A stretch of DNA of 64,000 bases from assembly GCA_020747065.1 (NCBI GenBank), contig JAGMVK010000006.1, forward strand, positions 1,302,001-1,366,000. The letters are read 5' to 3'. This DNA comes from Cadophora sp. MPI-SDFR-AT-0126 (Eukaryota; Ascomycota; Leotiomycetes; Helotiales; Ploettnerulaceae). A program made the translations under genes and the position numbers. Below the pieces are notes generated by a model. The model made no database searches, was not told where the DNA came from, and saw only the letters and a list, made by a program, of their open reading frames with translations. Below, piece after piece: positions 1-12,073 of the stretch (positions within the stretch are counted from its first letter, which is position 1; every line of letters starts with the position of its first letter).

Positions 1-3000
1 CTGTCTCCTGTAACCCTACCTGCCCTCTCCAATCTGTCTCGTATGCTATCCTCCCTTCCTTCACCTCCTCTCCTCTCCTCTTCTTTCCTCGCCAATCGAT
101 CGTGGCATCGTGGCACATTTGCACATTCCATGATATATCCGACAATCCGACTAATGACCAAAGACGTCCAAGCAGTCCCCCTATCTTGCCTCCGTAAAAA
201 TAATCCGCACTTACGATTAGCTGGGACCGCTAGACTCTAGGGCCGTCCGGGGAGAAAGTAAGGGGGGCTAGGAAGGACATTCTGCTCTTCCACCCGAGGC
301 ATAGTGGGAGGCGAGCAGGGAAGAAGGTTGTTCGTTGGGTTGGCGCTGGTGGTGCAAACCGTTTGAATCCGTTACGCTGGTCGTGATGGTTGTGGCACTC
401 AATGAGTTTTGCTTTGGTGGTATGGTTTTGGATGCCACGATGTCTTTAACGAGTTGAAGGAAAGCGGGAGAGGGTGCCTCGTGAATAGCAGATGTTTCTC
501 TGTTGACTTCGTTCTTCTGCTACAAGGCCTTTCTCTAAAGCACAGTCGTACTGGAAAAAGGTTAATTCGAGGTCTATCGAAAGACTCGCTATCATAGGTT
601 CATCTTGATCAATGTTTTCATCGAATACTTAAGGAGAAGAGTTCTCCTGCCACTGACACTTTCGACCTTATCATTCCAATCTCAAACCAAGCTAGAAATT
701 ATTTTGAACGAGTCGTTCTCTCTGAAAATTACTTTTAGATCCATGCTTTTCATGTTGATCTCGTCTCCTCTTCTCTTTTCTCCTCATCTCTTTGAGATCC
801 TCTTTGGTCCTGACGTGGGGAGTGACAGCTTCAAGAAAAGTCGTTGACTGTCTACACTTCGCATTCATCCAGTTTCCAGTCGTACGATCTTATCTCAGCG
901 ACAGAGTGTAGAATATATTGGACTTGCGATTTCGCGACTGCAAGTCTTTCGCTTCAGCTTTGGAACAAATTGAGGGAGAACTCTTGTGTTACCTCGCTTA
1001 TGAGGAGTTGAAAAAACAACAACTGAGATGAGCAAGAGCCAGAGCCTGTGGTTCGCCATGCTTTTTGGCCACGGACTGGTAATTGTGGTATCAAAGAAGG
1101 ACGGAACCAAGACTGACGGTGGACTTCAATTAATAGATAACCCGTCCTCCACATAAAACATCTGATTAAGTCATCACTCGATATCGAAAGCAACGCAAGT
1201 CAGAAAAGAATGCCTCTGTCAACATTACCTCCAGGTCAGGCCAGTACATCCTCAGGGCATCCCAGATCAAATCAGAAGAAGAGGGAGAGGGCGGTAAGGA
1301 CGCTACTTGCATTCCCGCTTGTAACCTCGTGCTCGTGTTCCGCTCCCAACTTCCTGGCAGGCAGCGGCACGAGAGTTCAGGTACATGAAACATCCATCTG
1401 TCCATGATATGCAACCTGCAGGTTTGTCCTGTCCTCGGTCGCCTCATCTTTCGTGGATAAACTTCCTGGACGGCTGGAAGAAGAGATGAACGACTGGACG
1501 GAGGTTGTTCATTGTGGGGGTACATGATAAGGGAATTGATTAAATGTTCGATAAAGAGGGATTGTTTCTAGTGATGACTGATGCTTTCGGTTGATTAGTG
1601 ATAGGGCGAAGATAATGGTTGACAAGTCCTTGTCTCTCTCTTGCGAGATCTGGTCTCAAATTCCTCAATGCGTTTGGTGGGCAGGTCCAAACCCTTCCTT
1701 AGGGACGGGAGAATGCCAGGAATTTTAACGTTATTGCAAGATTGGCCTGGTATTCTTGGCATCGTATGGTTGCCAGTCCCTTTCTCTTCCTCTACTCTCC
1801 TGACGATGGGCTGTTTCTGCGTGTACTTTCCAACCCCCAACTTCTCTACTAGCCTGAAGTGTTCCAGTCTTCACGATGCCCTCATCTCGGTCCAAAAGAG
1901 ATACGATACGATTACAGAGCACTTAACCGTGCGTGAACCCCACTCTGGGATGGATGGGGACATGACCATCACCATCCCATCCATCCCAACGATTCCAACG
2001 CTGCTTTTGGGGGCGAGAATCCCTGCTCACGAGCCACTGCTCTCCGCTCCACCACCCCTGTTGCACCCACCGTTTTTGTTTGTTTCTCCTCTCTCTCTCG
2101 CCCGTCCGTCCCGTTGGTGCTGGCAGAGATTGTCAGGGGTTGTCGCACATGGGAGCACTGCACGCTTGACGTAGCCGCTACTCTAGCGGGTGGCTGCGTC
2201 AATGCTATTGGTGAAGAGCTGGCCCTATGAGGTGTTCCTGAATTGCCGATCGGGGTGGGATGGAATTTCGAGATGGATGTTGGCATGCGCCGTTCCTCGG
2301 TTGGTGAGGAGAACGCTCGCTGCAGTGCCTGTGTACTGAGATGCCGTGCAAAGTTACACCGCCGAGGAGATGGATGCTGGTGAGATTCTGCGCGTGCTGT
2401 CTGTTCTAACCTCTTTGGCGCCGTGAACAGCTGCCTGTTACGAGCAGGATCTCATAGCCTCATTTATGAATTGAGGAATCTCGTATGCGCCTCTTAGTCT
2501 GCATACTGTATATGCACCAACGGAGGGCGGGTACATACATAGAAGCAAGGGCAAAGAGAGAGTGATAGACCTGCCCTGTCCGTGACCATAAATAAACCTT
2601 CTTGCATCAGAGGACTCAGCTGCGCAGTGTATCGTAGCATCACCTCAAGCAGCGTCCCAAACAGAGAAGGCGGTTCGGGTCATTCACAATCAGATGAGAT
2701 GATTCCGGGGCGGTTCCCAAATGGGAGCACGCAGGCTTTGTCCTCGGTCGGCGGTTGAACGTTGGTTGACACGAGGCTACTCGGTGCTGCGAACGACTGG
2801 AAGAGAGGAGAGATCGGTCCCTTCCGTACTCGCAACCTGTCTTTTGCGAAGGAAAGCGGCTACTGAACTGACTAATCGGCAAGTGCAGGTCTTTGATAGT
2901 GTGCCTGTGCATACCTCGCCGTGAGAGGTCCGGAGAACGCAGAGCAGTGTCTGATATCGTCCTCTAATCACCGTCCAGAGATGCAGATAGGGTCGAAGAG

Positions 3001-4972
3001 TTGAAGAGATCCGGTGTAAGGCTGCACAGCATTCATCCATCCATCCACCCCTCTCCTCTCCCCACGCCTTCGACAACGTGATGTCTGTAGTGACTGTATC
3101 TGCTTGCTACTTCAGCCTTCAGCCACAGCCACTCAAGCAGCGCTTCGTAGATACAGGCATGCAACTGTCTGACCACATGCAGATAAGGAACCACGATGGC
3201 AGATAGATCGTGCATATGGGAAACCCTGAAACGAAATCATCCCTGCGGCGATGACGCGCTGTCTTTCGCTTGCCTACCATCCTCGGTGCTTCTGTGAGTG
3301 GAGAGAAAGGAAAGGGAAGGAATGCGCCAAGGGCCAAGGTGCTGGCAGCGTGAACATAATACGAAGCGCAGGACAAAGGCCAACAAGGCCTCAGAGCTTG
3401 AGAGCTTGAGACTTGCCTTGACTTGACCTGACGCAGCGCTTGCCTGGAGGCTGGAGGGAAAAGAGAGAGGCGATCCTGTGGTGACCATGCCATGGCTTGC
3501 GATGCCGATTCCGAGCGCGGCGGTGAGAATGAGACAGAGACAACAAGCAGATGAAGCTGCGATGTGATGCTGTCCTAAGGGACTACGAGCATTCCATTGG
3601 ACTGCAAAATTGTACCTGATCTCGGCCCCTGTATCTGAAAAAGAGTCACAAGACCCAGCGGCGACATGCGATGTTATCCTAATCCACTGCAGTCCAATCC
3701 AATGCAAGAGGCAAACAAATAAAAGTGCGGCCATAGAGCGGTGAAAGGAAAGAAGAAACCGAAGAGAGACGAGCTAGGCGGTGATGGGCTAAAAGCTGAA
3801 ATGATCTGATATCATGGAGTCTGTACGACCCAACAGCCGGACAGACTGGGAAAAGAAATTGACGAAGAAATAGGGCATTTGACAGTAGTGGGAATTTGGA
3901 AGTAGCTTATTAGACTGGATTGGAAATATTGTCAGCTCCCATGGTAGCTTTCTAGGTCTAATTGAAAATCGAAAATAATAAATATTCATATGGAGCAAGG
4001 GCAGCTATTTTGGGTGGCTTCTTTATTCCCCGTCCTCCTCTCTCATGCACTTACTTACTCCTTTGGGTTTTCATCCGCAGCTTGCTCATTCCATCCCCAC
4101 GGAAAGCCAGCTCATTCTTACTCTTTACCAAGCTGCAGCTTAGATTCTGACTGCAGCTAGTCGACTACTACTTCTTGACGACCTACTTGTGCAGTATCAC
4201 TCGGCTTCACATATACTCACACTTACCTATCGATCCAAATCGAGATCAACCCACCCCCCAAGCCGACCCCGCGCCTCACCCCTTCGTCCTCAGTGACTGA
4301 TCGAGTGCCACGCAGTTCTCTCACTCACTGCATCAAGCCTACATCCAGTCAAACAGACCTGCATGAAGCATCAATCCCTCTCATATAGCCTCGCATCCTA
4401 TATCACTCCCACGCCATTTTCACACCCGCATTTCCACTCCATACTGGTGCAACCACGGCCAAAAACGAACTATTATAAGCAGCAGCGCCGGCCAGTAACA
4501 GGAGATTCTGAACAACAATCCACCAGCTGATTGACTTTTCCAAAGCGCTCCCTTACCTCCATTCTCGTCTCCAGCAGAACAAAGCCATAAATCCGGAGAA
4601 TCCTGCCATGTTTCGTCTCGATTAGAGCACATTGGATAATTTGAATTAAGTACAACTCAGAGTTTCCAACTGCAAACCAAACAGATCCAATACTTTTGTT
4701 GGTCGTCCTGCCTCGTGCTGCTGCTGTGGATCAAGGTCATCGCCAGGATCATCAGCGATCATCACCGCCCTGCCTGCCCCTTTTACGAATTCCTGGATTC
4801 CAGCGAGCCGTCGGTGTTGTTTGCCCTGCCCTGCTCTGCCCTGCCAGGATTCTATTTTCTGCCCAGTCTCCCCAGGCTGCACCCAGCGGCGCATCATTAT
4901 ATCAGAGGATCCAGTTCTCAATATCAAACAAACCAACAGCTCGCAGCATCCACCACACATCTCCACCTGTAT

Positions 4973-5007
4973 CCTGTCCTGTCCTGTCCTGTCCTGTCCT
5001 GTCCTGT
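4973..5007. repeat. Tandem pentamer repeat, seven copies of CCTGT
   Basis: Seven perfect head-to-tail copies of CCTGT. Degenerate relatives follow at 5141-5209, alternating CCTAC, CCTTG, CCTGT and CCTGC, and shorter clusters lie near 4820-4850 and 5465-5485. The array is in the presumed leader or promoter of the phospholipase C gene. Confidence 0.95.
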
Positions 5008-5140
5008 CTCCTGAAAGTCGGGGCAGCACACCACCCGGCAATCGTAATTGAACTTCGGCCCCTAAAGCAAAAAGGCGTTCGCGAATCCCTACGGCTGGGA
5101 ATCCTGGACCTGAGCTGACCCTGGACAATCCTTGCCGGTC

Positions 5141-5209
5141 CTTGTCCTACCTTGTCCTACCTTGCCCTACCTCGCCCTGTCCTGTCCTGCCCTGTCTTGC
5201 CTTGCCTTG
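5141..5209. repeat. Degenerate C/T-rich pentamer array
   Basis: Imperfect five-base units (CCTTG, TCCTAC, CCTGT, CCTGC, CTTGC) continue the periodicity of the perfect array 135 bp upstream. The unit and phase suggest replication slippage followed by point mutation. Confidence 0.8.
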
Positions 5210-6228
5210 CGCTGAGCTAAAAGCTCGGGAGCAGGGAAGAGACATCGACTCCACTCGCCTGGGGCAGCAGGGCCCTTGGACTTGGACTTGCTTGGGCTTC
5301 TATGGTGTGGGTACGCCTTGCTCACCTCAATTTCATGAACGAAGCAAGGCAGGCAAGGAAAAGCACTGCACTGATCTCAGCGGGGAACGTCAGGATAGGA
5401 GCAGCAGAGAAAAGAAGTGAAGTCGACAGTAGTGCAGCAGCACTCCGACGAAACCTGCACTCTCCGCCCTGCCCTGCCCTGCACTTCACTACACTACACT
5501 ACAATACCTCCACTGCACTGCACTAACTACACTCCACCACTCCTTTCCAGAAAACCAAAACCATCTGATCCTCTCCTGCTTGCTCTCCATCTCTACTCAC
5601 CGACCTGCAAATATTCACTCCTTCTGCTTCTCTTCGCTTCTTTGTTACCACCATTATCTTCACGTCTGCGACTTCCTGCCAATCGATCAGTCAATCAATC
5701 AATCACCTTTAATCCTCGCACTCGGTGTTGTCGAGCGCCAAAGCAAACAAGCAAGCTGGTCCGTCAGGTCAAGTCGAGTCAACCAACACCAGCCGCGCCC
5801 CCCATACAAAAGTTCCTCCCACGCCTGCACCTGGATAATCCAAAATTCGCCCACCTCACCACGACCCCCGCGACTACCAACTCACACTGCCGCAACTGGC
5901 CTGCTGCATTCCATTTTTCCAATTAAGACCGCCGATGCACTCTTATCCAGGGCCTTTTTGATCATCCGCATGACTTGACTTTCTGCAGAGAACGACTTTC
6001 CCGCTTTGCGCGCACTCATCACTTTCCTGCGGTCCGCCTACATACCTGCTTGGGCTTCCTGCCTCGCCCTGCCTTGCCTCAACACACTGCGCGCACTCCT
6101 CCTCCCAGGTCTGGCAAGAAGATATGCGTTCGATCACAGATCTCTCGTGCTTGTGTTAGTCCTCTCTACAACTACCGGCATCTGCAAGCTTGTGCCATTG
6201 GGCAATTCCTCCTTTTCAGAAAGTCGCA

Positions 6229-9200
6229 ATGCCGGGTCCGGAAAGTGACTCCCTCGCGCCTCTGGCTGCAACAGACAGCTTCGAAGTCCAACCACCAAAC
6301 TCCTCCGCAACCAAGATCGCGCAGCCTGCAAAACATTCGCCGTCTAGGTATACGAAACCAAGTCATGTCCAAACCAGCTTTCAACAAAACCAAACTTCAA
6401 TTACCTCCGCAACCTCCGTACCTGCCTCTGCCATAAGTACCTCGTCAGTAACTACGTCGAGCTCCCTCCAAACTTCGCCCATCATGTCTCCCGAAACCAT
6501 GCAGATCATTACGAATAACTCCTCGATACAAGGATCCCCCGAAGGCCTGCGAGGCCGTGAAGCCGACTTCGTACTTCCCCCTCTCGAGCTCCCAGAATCG
6601 ATAGTGTCAAGGAAAACAAGTCAAAGTGCTATGAGCGAGGCTATGAGCAAGTCCCCGAACTTGATTAGGAGGTTATCGAACAGAGCTTCACAATTTGCTG
6701 GCCGGAGGCGCCAATCATCGACCCAAGCAATGAGTCGAGATCACAGTACAGGACCAACCATCATGCGACGGAGGAGTGACAGTACCAATACAGCTCCAGA
6801 GGGTGGCAAGACCGCCCTGTTCGATTCCGATGATGAACTCAGTGGGGACATGCGGGAGGAGATTACAATACCATATGGCTATGAGAATAGGGACTTCCCA
6901 AGTACAACTGCTTCTATAGGGTCTTCGACTACCCCAAGTATCTCCAGTCCTGGACCCGGCCCTGTCGTTCCGTCGCTACTCCTTCAAGGCACTGAGATGA
7001 CAAAGGTCACCAAGAAGAACAAGAAGAAGCTCTTGACTCTTGTTCTCGAGAAGGAAGCTGCCAAGGTATCATGGGACAAGAATCGACCTGCCAAATCTCT
7101 CTACATCGACGATATCAAGGAAATCCGGGTTGGAACCAATGCCAGGAACTACCGCAGGGAATTTGGTGTGTCAGATGCCGATGAGTCCAGATTTTTCTCC
7201 ATTGTGTACGCGGTACCAGACAAGAATAAGGGTCGTTCGCAGCAAAAGACTATGCATCTCATCGCTACAGACGCGGAATCTTTCGACCTGTGGACAACAA
7301 CTCTCGATGCCATCTCAAAACACCGACAAGATCTCATGGCATCGCTCTCATCCTTTCATGACAAGGCCGTTCGTGCTTACTGGCAAAGTGAGATGAACCG
7401 ACAATTCCAGGACAGACCTCATACTGAAGATGAGGAATTGATCGATTTTGTTGGTGTTGAGCGACTTTGTCGTTCGCTCCATATCCATGGTTCCTCCAAC
7501 TACCTCAAGTCCAAGTTTGAGCAGGCGGACGTTTCTCGTTCGGGTCGCTTGAATTTTGTCGAGTTCCAAGACTTCGTCAAGCTCATGAAGAGACGTGAAG
7601 ATGTCAAGAACATCTATGAGAACATCGCTTCCGACGTGAAGAAGGGCCTAACTCTCCTCGAGTTCTTCACATTCCTAAAAGACGTCCAACATGAGGATGT
7701 GAGTGATGCAGCTTATTGGGAGAATGTCTTCAACAAAGTCATCCGTCGATCGAAGTCGAAGGAGCAGGCACTACAAGATGCTGCCGACGGCGAGCCTCAA
7801 CAAATGTCCGAAGCAGCTCTCAGTAGCTACTTGATCTCAACATTCAACGTGCCATTGAAAAGTCCACCGCCACAGTACTCCATGGATCGTCCGATGAACG
7901 AGTACTATATCTCGAGTTCTCACAACACCTACCTATTGGGTCGCCAAGTAGCTGGCCAGTCGAGTGTGGAAGCATACATCTCTGCATTGAACAGAGGCTG
8001 CAGATGTGTTGAAGTCGATTGCTGGAACGGCAGTGAAGGTCCTGTGGTCATGCACGGTCGCACACTTACAACTCACGTTTCCTTTGCCGATGTCATGTCA
8101 ACCATCAGCAAGTACGCTTTTGTCAAGTCACAGTACCCACTCTGGATATCGCTCGAGGTTCACTGCAACGAACAGCAACAAGCGATGATGGCCGATATTA
8201 TCAAGGAGACTTGTGGATCAAAGCTCGTCACTCAACCAATTGACCCTTCTGTTGAACAACTTCCGACTCCGTCGCAATTGATGAACCGGATCTTGATCAA
8301 GGTTAAGAAGCCACGAGCCGGAGTCCCTATATTGGCAGAGCAAATGGGCGGGCGGAACCGTGGCAACAGTCTTAGTTCTCCATACATCCGACCTGTACAA
8401 CTCGACAACGGTCCAATTTCAGCCGGTCTTTTGCCGCCCAGCGCTCACTCGCGTAGAACCCAGGTCACCGGTCCAAGCCAACTCAGATACTCCGGAAGCG
8501 AAGGTCCAGATAGCCTGAGTAGTAGCACCAGTGACAGCGAGAGCTTGACAGATGATGTCGTTCGTGCAAAGGAAAGCCGTCGAGCGAATAAAACCAGCAA
8601 CATAATCAAAGTTCTTGGTGAACTTGGTGTCTATAGTGCTGGGCTCAAATTCCACGGCTTCGACACGCCAGAGAGCAAGTCCTACAATCATATCTTCTCC
8701 TTCTCTGAGAACACCTTCGACAAGAATGCCACCACGCAAGAAGAGAAGCGCATCATCACACGTCATAACATGCGCTACATGCTTCGAGTTTACCCCAACG
8801 GATGGCGAGTCGCATCAACAAACTTTGACCCGCTAAAATACTGGCGGAGGAGTGTGCAGATGGTCGCTTTGAATTGGCAGACGTACGATCTTGGCATGCA
8901 AATCAACGATGCGATGTTTGCTGCCGGTACTGATCAGTCCGGCTACGTGCTCAAGCCAAGCGAGCTTCGAGAGATCAAGATGTTGCCAAACGTTCCAGAG
9001 GAGGCTGGCGCGGGTCATGCCAAGAGAGAGCGCAAAAACGTCAGCTTTTCTATCGACGTAGTCTCTGCGCAGCAACTTATGCGACCTAAAGGTCTTGCTT
9101 CCAATCGAAGTGTAGATCCTTATATCGAAGTCGAAGTCTATCATGCAGATGATAAGACCAAGGACAATAAGGGCGTGGTCGGAGAAGGTGGACTAGATGC

Positions 9201-9642
9201 CTCCGCCAAAGATGGGTCGTCTGGACTGGGAGCACCTCACCGAAGAAGAACCAAGATCGTTCAAGAGAATGGTTTCAATCCCATTTTCCAAGAGAAGTTC
9301 AACTTCGCTCTAACAACAAAGTACCCCGACCTCGTCTTCGTTCGATGGACCGTGAGATGCTCCTCTGATGGCAACACATACAGCGACAAGGGAAGCCCGC
9401 TTGCCACCTACACTGCCAAGCTCAGCAGTCTCAAAGAAGGATATCGCACTCTGCCTCTTTACGACATCAATGGTGATCAGTTCCTGTTCTCCACACTCTT
9501 CTGCCGCATCAAAATCGACACTCCCACCAGCATCTACGTTGATAGCCCTGAAGCCACCGCTAAGGGGTTGAAGGGTCTCAGCCGTCCCTGGCACCGCAAC
9601 ACACCTATGTCTCCCAAGACATCCTTCGAGAGCGATCATTAA
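6229..9642 (+). CDS. Phosphoinositide-specific phospholipase C, delta-like
   Basis: A single uninterrupted frame of 1137 codons. It should hydrolyse PI(4,5)P2 to diacylglycerol and inositol trisphosphate at the cytoplasmic face of the membrane. Visible domains in order: a Ser/Thr-rich disordered N-terminus (1-250); a PH domain (about 256-375); an EF-hand region with a loop of the form DVSRSGRLNFVEF near 433; the X catalytic half (about 556-700), with SSSHNTYLLGRQ holding His565, EVDCWNG acidic ligands, and HGRTLTTH holding His609; an acidic Ser-rich X/Y linker (about 740-785); the Y half (about 790-905), including GLKFHGFDTPES; and a C2 domain (about 934-1080). The catalytic histidines and calcium ligands are all present, so it should be active. 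ATG 6229 is the first ATG in frame; the frame opens earlier, but only with TTG. It is longer than yeast Plc1 because of the disordered N-terminus. No introns are seen. Confidence 0.95.
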   Translation: MPGPESDSLAPLAATDSFEVQPPNSSATKIAQPAKHSPSRYTKPSHVQTSFQQNQTSITSATSVPASAISTSSVTTSSSLQTSPIMSPETMQIITNNSSIQGSPEGLRGREADFVLPPLELPESIVSRKTSQSAMSEAMSKSPNLIRRLSNRASQFAGRRRQSSTQAMSRDHSTGPTIMRRRSDSTNTAPEGGKTALFDSDDELSGDMREEITIPYGYENRDFPSTTASIGSSTTPSISSPGPGPVVPSLLLQGTEMTKVTKKNKKKLLTLVLEKEAAKVSWDKNRPAKSLYIDDIKEIRVGTNARNYRREFGVSDADESRFFSIVYAVPDKNKGRSQQKTMHLIATDAESFDLWTTTLDAISKHRQDLMASLSSFHDKAVRAYWQSEMNRQFQDRPHTEDEELIDFVGVERLCRSLHIHGSSNYLKSKFEQADVSRSGRLNFVEFQDFVKLMKRREDVKNIYENIASDVKKGLTLLEFFTFLKDVQHEDVSDAAYWENVFNKVIRRSKSKEQALQDAADGEPQQMSEAALSSYLISTFNVPLKSPPPQYSMDRPMNEYYISSSHNTYLLGRQVAGQSSVEAYISALNRGCRCVEVDCWNGSEGPVVMHGRTLTTHVSFADVMSTISKYAFVKSQYPLWISLEVHCNEQQQAMMADIIKETCGSKLVTQPIDPSVEQLPTPSQLMNRILIKVKKPRAGVPILAEQMGGRNRGNSLSSPYIRPVQLDNGPISAGLLPPSAHSRRTQVTGPSQLRYSGSEGPDSLSSSTSDSESLTDDVVRAKESRRANKTSNIIKVLGELGVYSAGLKFHGFDTPESKSYNHIFSFSENTFDKNATTQEEKRIITRHNMRYMLRVYPNGWRVASTNFDPLKYWRRSVQMVALNWQTYDLGMQINDAMFAAGTDQSGYVLKPSELREIKMLPNVPEEAGAGHAKRERKNVSFSIDVVSAQQLMRPKGLASNRSVDPYIEVEVYHADDKTKDNKGVVGEGGLDASAKDGSSGLGAPHRRRTKIVQENGFNPIFQEKFNFALTTKYPDLVFVRWTVRCSSDGNTYSDKGSPLATYTAKLSSLKEGYRTLPLYDINGDQFLFSTLFCRIKIDTPTSIYVDSPEATAKGLKGLSRPWHRNTPMSPKTSFESDH

Positions 9643-12073
9643 TGATCATCTCACCGAGTTTTCACCAATTCAATTCTATGTACAATCATTATTCATGTAT
9701 TTCACCAAATTGTCGGCTGCGACATGTATACAAAAGTTTTCTTGGATCCCATCGTCATTCATCAGCAAGCGAGCGCTCAGGATCTTTCGAATTCCGGATT
9801 TTCATCAATTTTCACAGGCGTAATCAGACAGAACAGAGAATTGGGAATCAAACCGGACACAGCATATCTTACGGGGATCATCATCACATATACAAGGAAG
9901 GAACACAAAAGTGGCTCGCGCTGCGCTCAGCATTCATCGGATTTCATTTGCACACGGAGAACGTCTTCTCCATCCATCAGCTGCATCACTTCGGGCAGCT
10001 GCATCAAACCACTTCCACTCATTAGACTTTCTTTTGTCTTCAAATTCTTCAGTTCTGGGGCGGACGGACAGGATCCTTCGGTCTTCTTGGGACAGCTGCG
10101 CTGCTTTGCGTCTACCTTTGCGTCATTGTTTCGTTTCTTCAGCGAGGGATTAATTATTCTACGTCGTTCAAGGGAGCTGGGAACTCTTTATGGCGTTATT
10201 CTTCTTTTTCTTCTTTGCTGCGTGGTCCGGAACCAAGTTTGTTTTATGATATCCGGACTTCAGGTCTTCTTTTTGGGGGCTTGGGATTGGATTGCATTCA
10301 ACTTGAAATGAATTTTGGCTTCTTTCTAGGTCTACTTCTCTCTTAGGGTGGATCACTTTCGCATACATCGATCGATCAATGATATGAACTGGCGTTTCTG
10401 AGGGAATTGGGATAGGGAAAGAAGGGATATCATCTTGGGCCAGATTGCCTGGTGACCTTAGTCACCTGTGTTCTTGCATTTTGCTCGCGTGGGAGGTTTC
10501 TTCACTTCTTTGCTTTGGGCTGAGGCCCGGCTTGGGACTGCTCTTCACTGCACTGCATTTGGAATGGATGGGATGGCACGCATGGGATTCAACTCGAATC
10601 CTCCGATCGGTTGTTCGTGCGGCAGCATGGGTTGTGGTGGAACGATCGCTTTCCCAGAGGCTTGATCGATGGTGTCTATTTTTTTCCGCAATAATTTCAC
10701 TAGGTCACGGCCTAGGTTTGAGGACTCTTCTCTCTAGCTGTTGGTCATATCAGATCGGAGTGAGAGGGTGAGATGGCTTGTTTGGCTTGATTTTGCTTGC
10801 TGCTGATTGTGGTGGATGGATAGGAGTAAGGGGGAGATGGGAGGATGATATACCCAGTCTACCAAGCAAACACAAAGAACAATGAAAGCCTCCTCAAACA
10901 ACATATCTTCTTGACGCCTCTGCGAGTGACTTGAAGTGAACCCACGATGTCCCTGCCCTGCCCTGCCCAGCTCAAACTATCATTTAGGACGCTATATTGT
11001 ACCATCTCATCCTCGGTAGTCGGTTGCCGCTAAACTTCCTAAATCTGTATTGAACTCCGCTAATCCATTTTCATTCTGCCCCATCTCTTTTCATCGTCCT
11101 TCTCAACCCCCCACCTAAATAAAAGTACAGAGCCAAATTCTAAACAGAGTTATTAAACGTCCATCTAAGTGAGTAATCTAAAAGAAAGAAGAAGAAGAAA
11201 AAAAAAAGGCAGAGTAAAAGTGTTCATTAAGTTACGAATTTGACGAAGTTCACGGTAAAGTACTTATACAAGTTATCCCGATTTGTTTCGCAGATGAATG
11301 CGGCTTTTGTGGGTTTGAATACAGTGTCTAAGGATTCAATGTATGGCAATTGAAAGGTTGAAGAAAGGGGATGGATGAGATGGGATGAAGAAGTTGGGCT
11401 TGGCTTCAGTTTGGCGCTCTTCCCATGTGATGAAGTTGCTGGGATCGGAAGTGGAAATTAATAAAGAAGTTCTGGTTATGATGTTTGGTCTTACGAGGGG
11501 GCTGAGATAATAGGATTGATGGTATATATGTAGTTGGTGGATACCTAAGATACCTAGAGCAGGACAGAATGAAGTTCAGAGTAATACATTTTTGGTCTTT
11601 TCAGAGAATTACTTGTTTCCATGTGAGGATTTGGTATACAATAGACTGTTTTGTGATATGGGGATTTTGGGAGGTGGAGGTTAAGTGGTACGTTTGAGTG
11701 TCAGACAGCCAGAGGACGTCTTTGTTGGCGAGGGAAAAGGGGCTCAGGGGCTGACTCGGTTAGCGACGAGTTTGTAAACAAAACGTCATGGAGCACAAGA
11801 TCACCCGCGTAAGACGCAGCTGGATCTTGGCTCGTTTAGCTGTTGAACCCTGAATTTGGCGAGGGGACAGTCGCCGGAATTGTCTATCTCCTTCTGTGTT
11901 ACAATCGTTTCGTCTTGTTTGGAGGAAAGATTGAGTCGTTCTATCGACTTTGCATAGTCTAATAATTCTGTGGAAGTGAGATGCTGTGAGAAACTATGCC
12001 GCAAATGTGCAAACCTCTCTTCTGCGCCTTGTTGCATAAATGTACATTATAAATGCTACTATCCAGCCACGAC
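9643..12073. other. Intergenic region between convergent PLC and MFS genes
   Basis: Holds the 3' ends of two convergent genes. Many short frames exist, none with domains or convincing splice structure. One minus-strand frame at 11801-12037 encodes 78 residues of balanced composition (starts MQQGAEERFAHLRHSF) and could be a small gene, but it has no recognisable relative and may be chance. The A/T-rich sequence just after 9642 fits a polyadenylation region. Confidence 0.5.

Larger units (their letters stand above)
1..6228. other. Long gene-free region and leader of the phospholipase C gene
   Basis: No reading frame here has splice structure, recognisable domains or convincing protein composition; the open frames are short and overlap on both strands. 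The stretch from about 4.2 kb to 6.2 kb is strongly C/T-rich on the plus strand and carries several CCTGT/CCTGC/CCTAC pentamer clusters. This is typical of long fungal promoters and 5' leaders. It most likely contains the promoter and 5' untranslated region of the phospholipase C gene that starts at 6229. Non-coding transcripts cannot be excluded from sequence alone. Confidence 0.6.

Noticed and set aside
1641..2174. 177-codon plus-strand frame
   Set aside because: No domain, biased Pro/Leu/Ser composition from C/T-rich DNA, and an overlapping frame of similar length on the other strand.
3237..3734. 165-codon minus-strand frame with Leu/Cys-rich start
   Set aside because: Composition reflects local sequence bias; no relatives recognised, no introns, several overlapping alternatives.
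4646..5128. 160-codon minus-strand frame with DRTGQDRTGQDR repeats
   Set aside because: It is simply the translation of the CCTGT pentamer array; a 5-base repeat keeps frames open without coding meaning.
10168..10368. Short basic minus-strand frame ending near a poly-T tract
   Set aside because: Lysine run derives from T-rich DNA after the PLC gene; no other coding sign.
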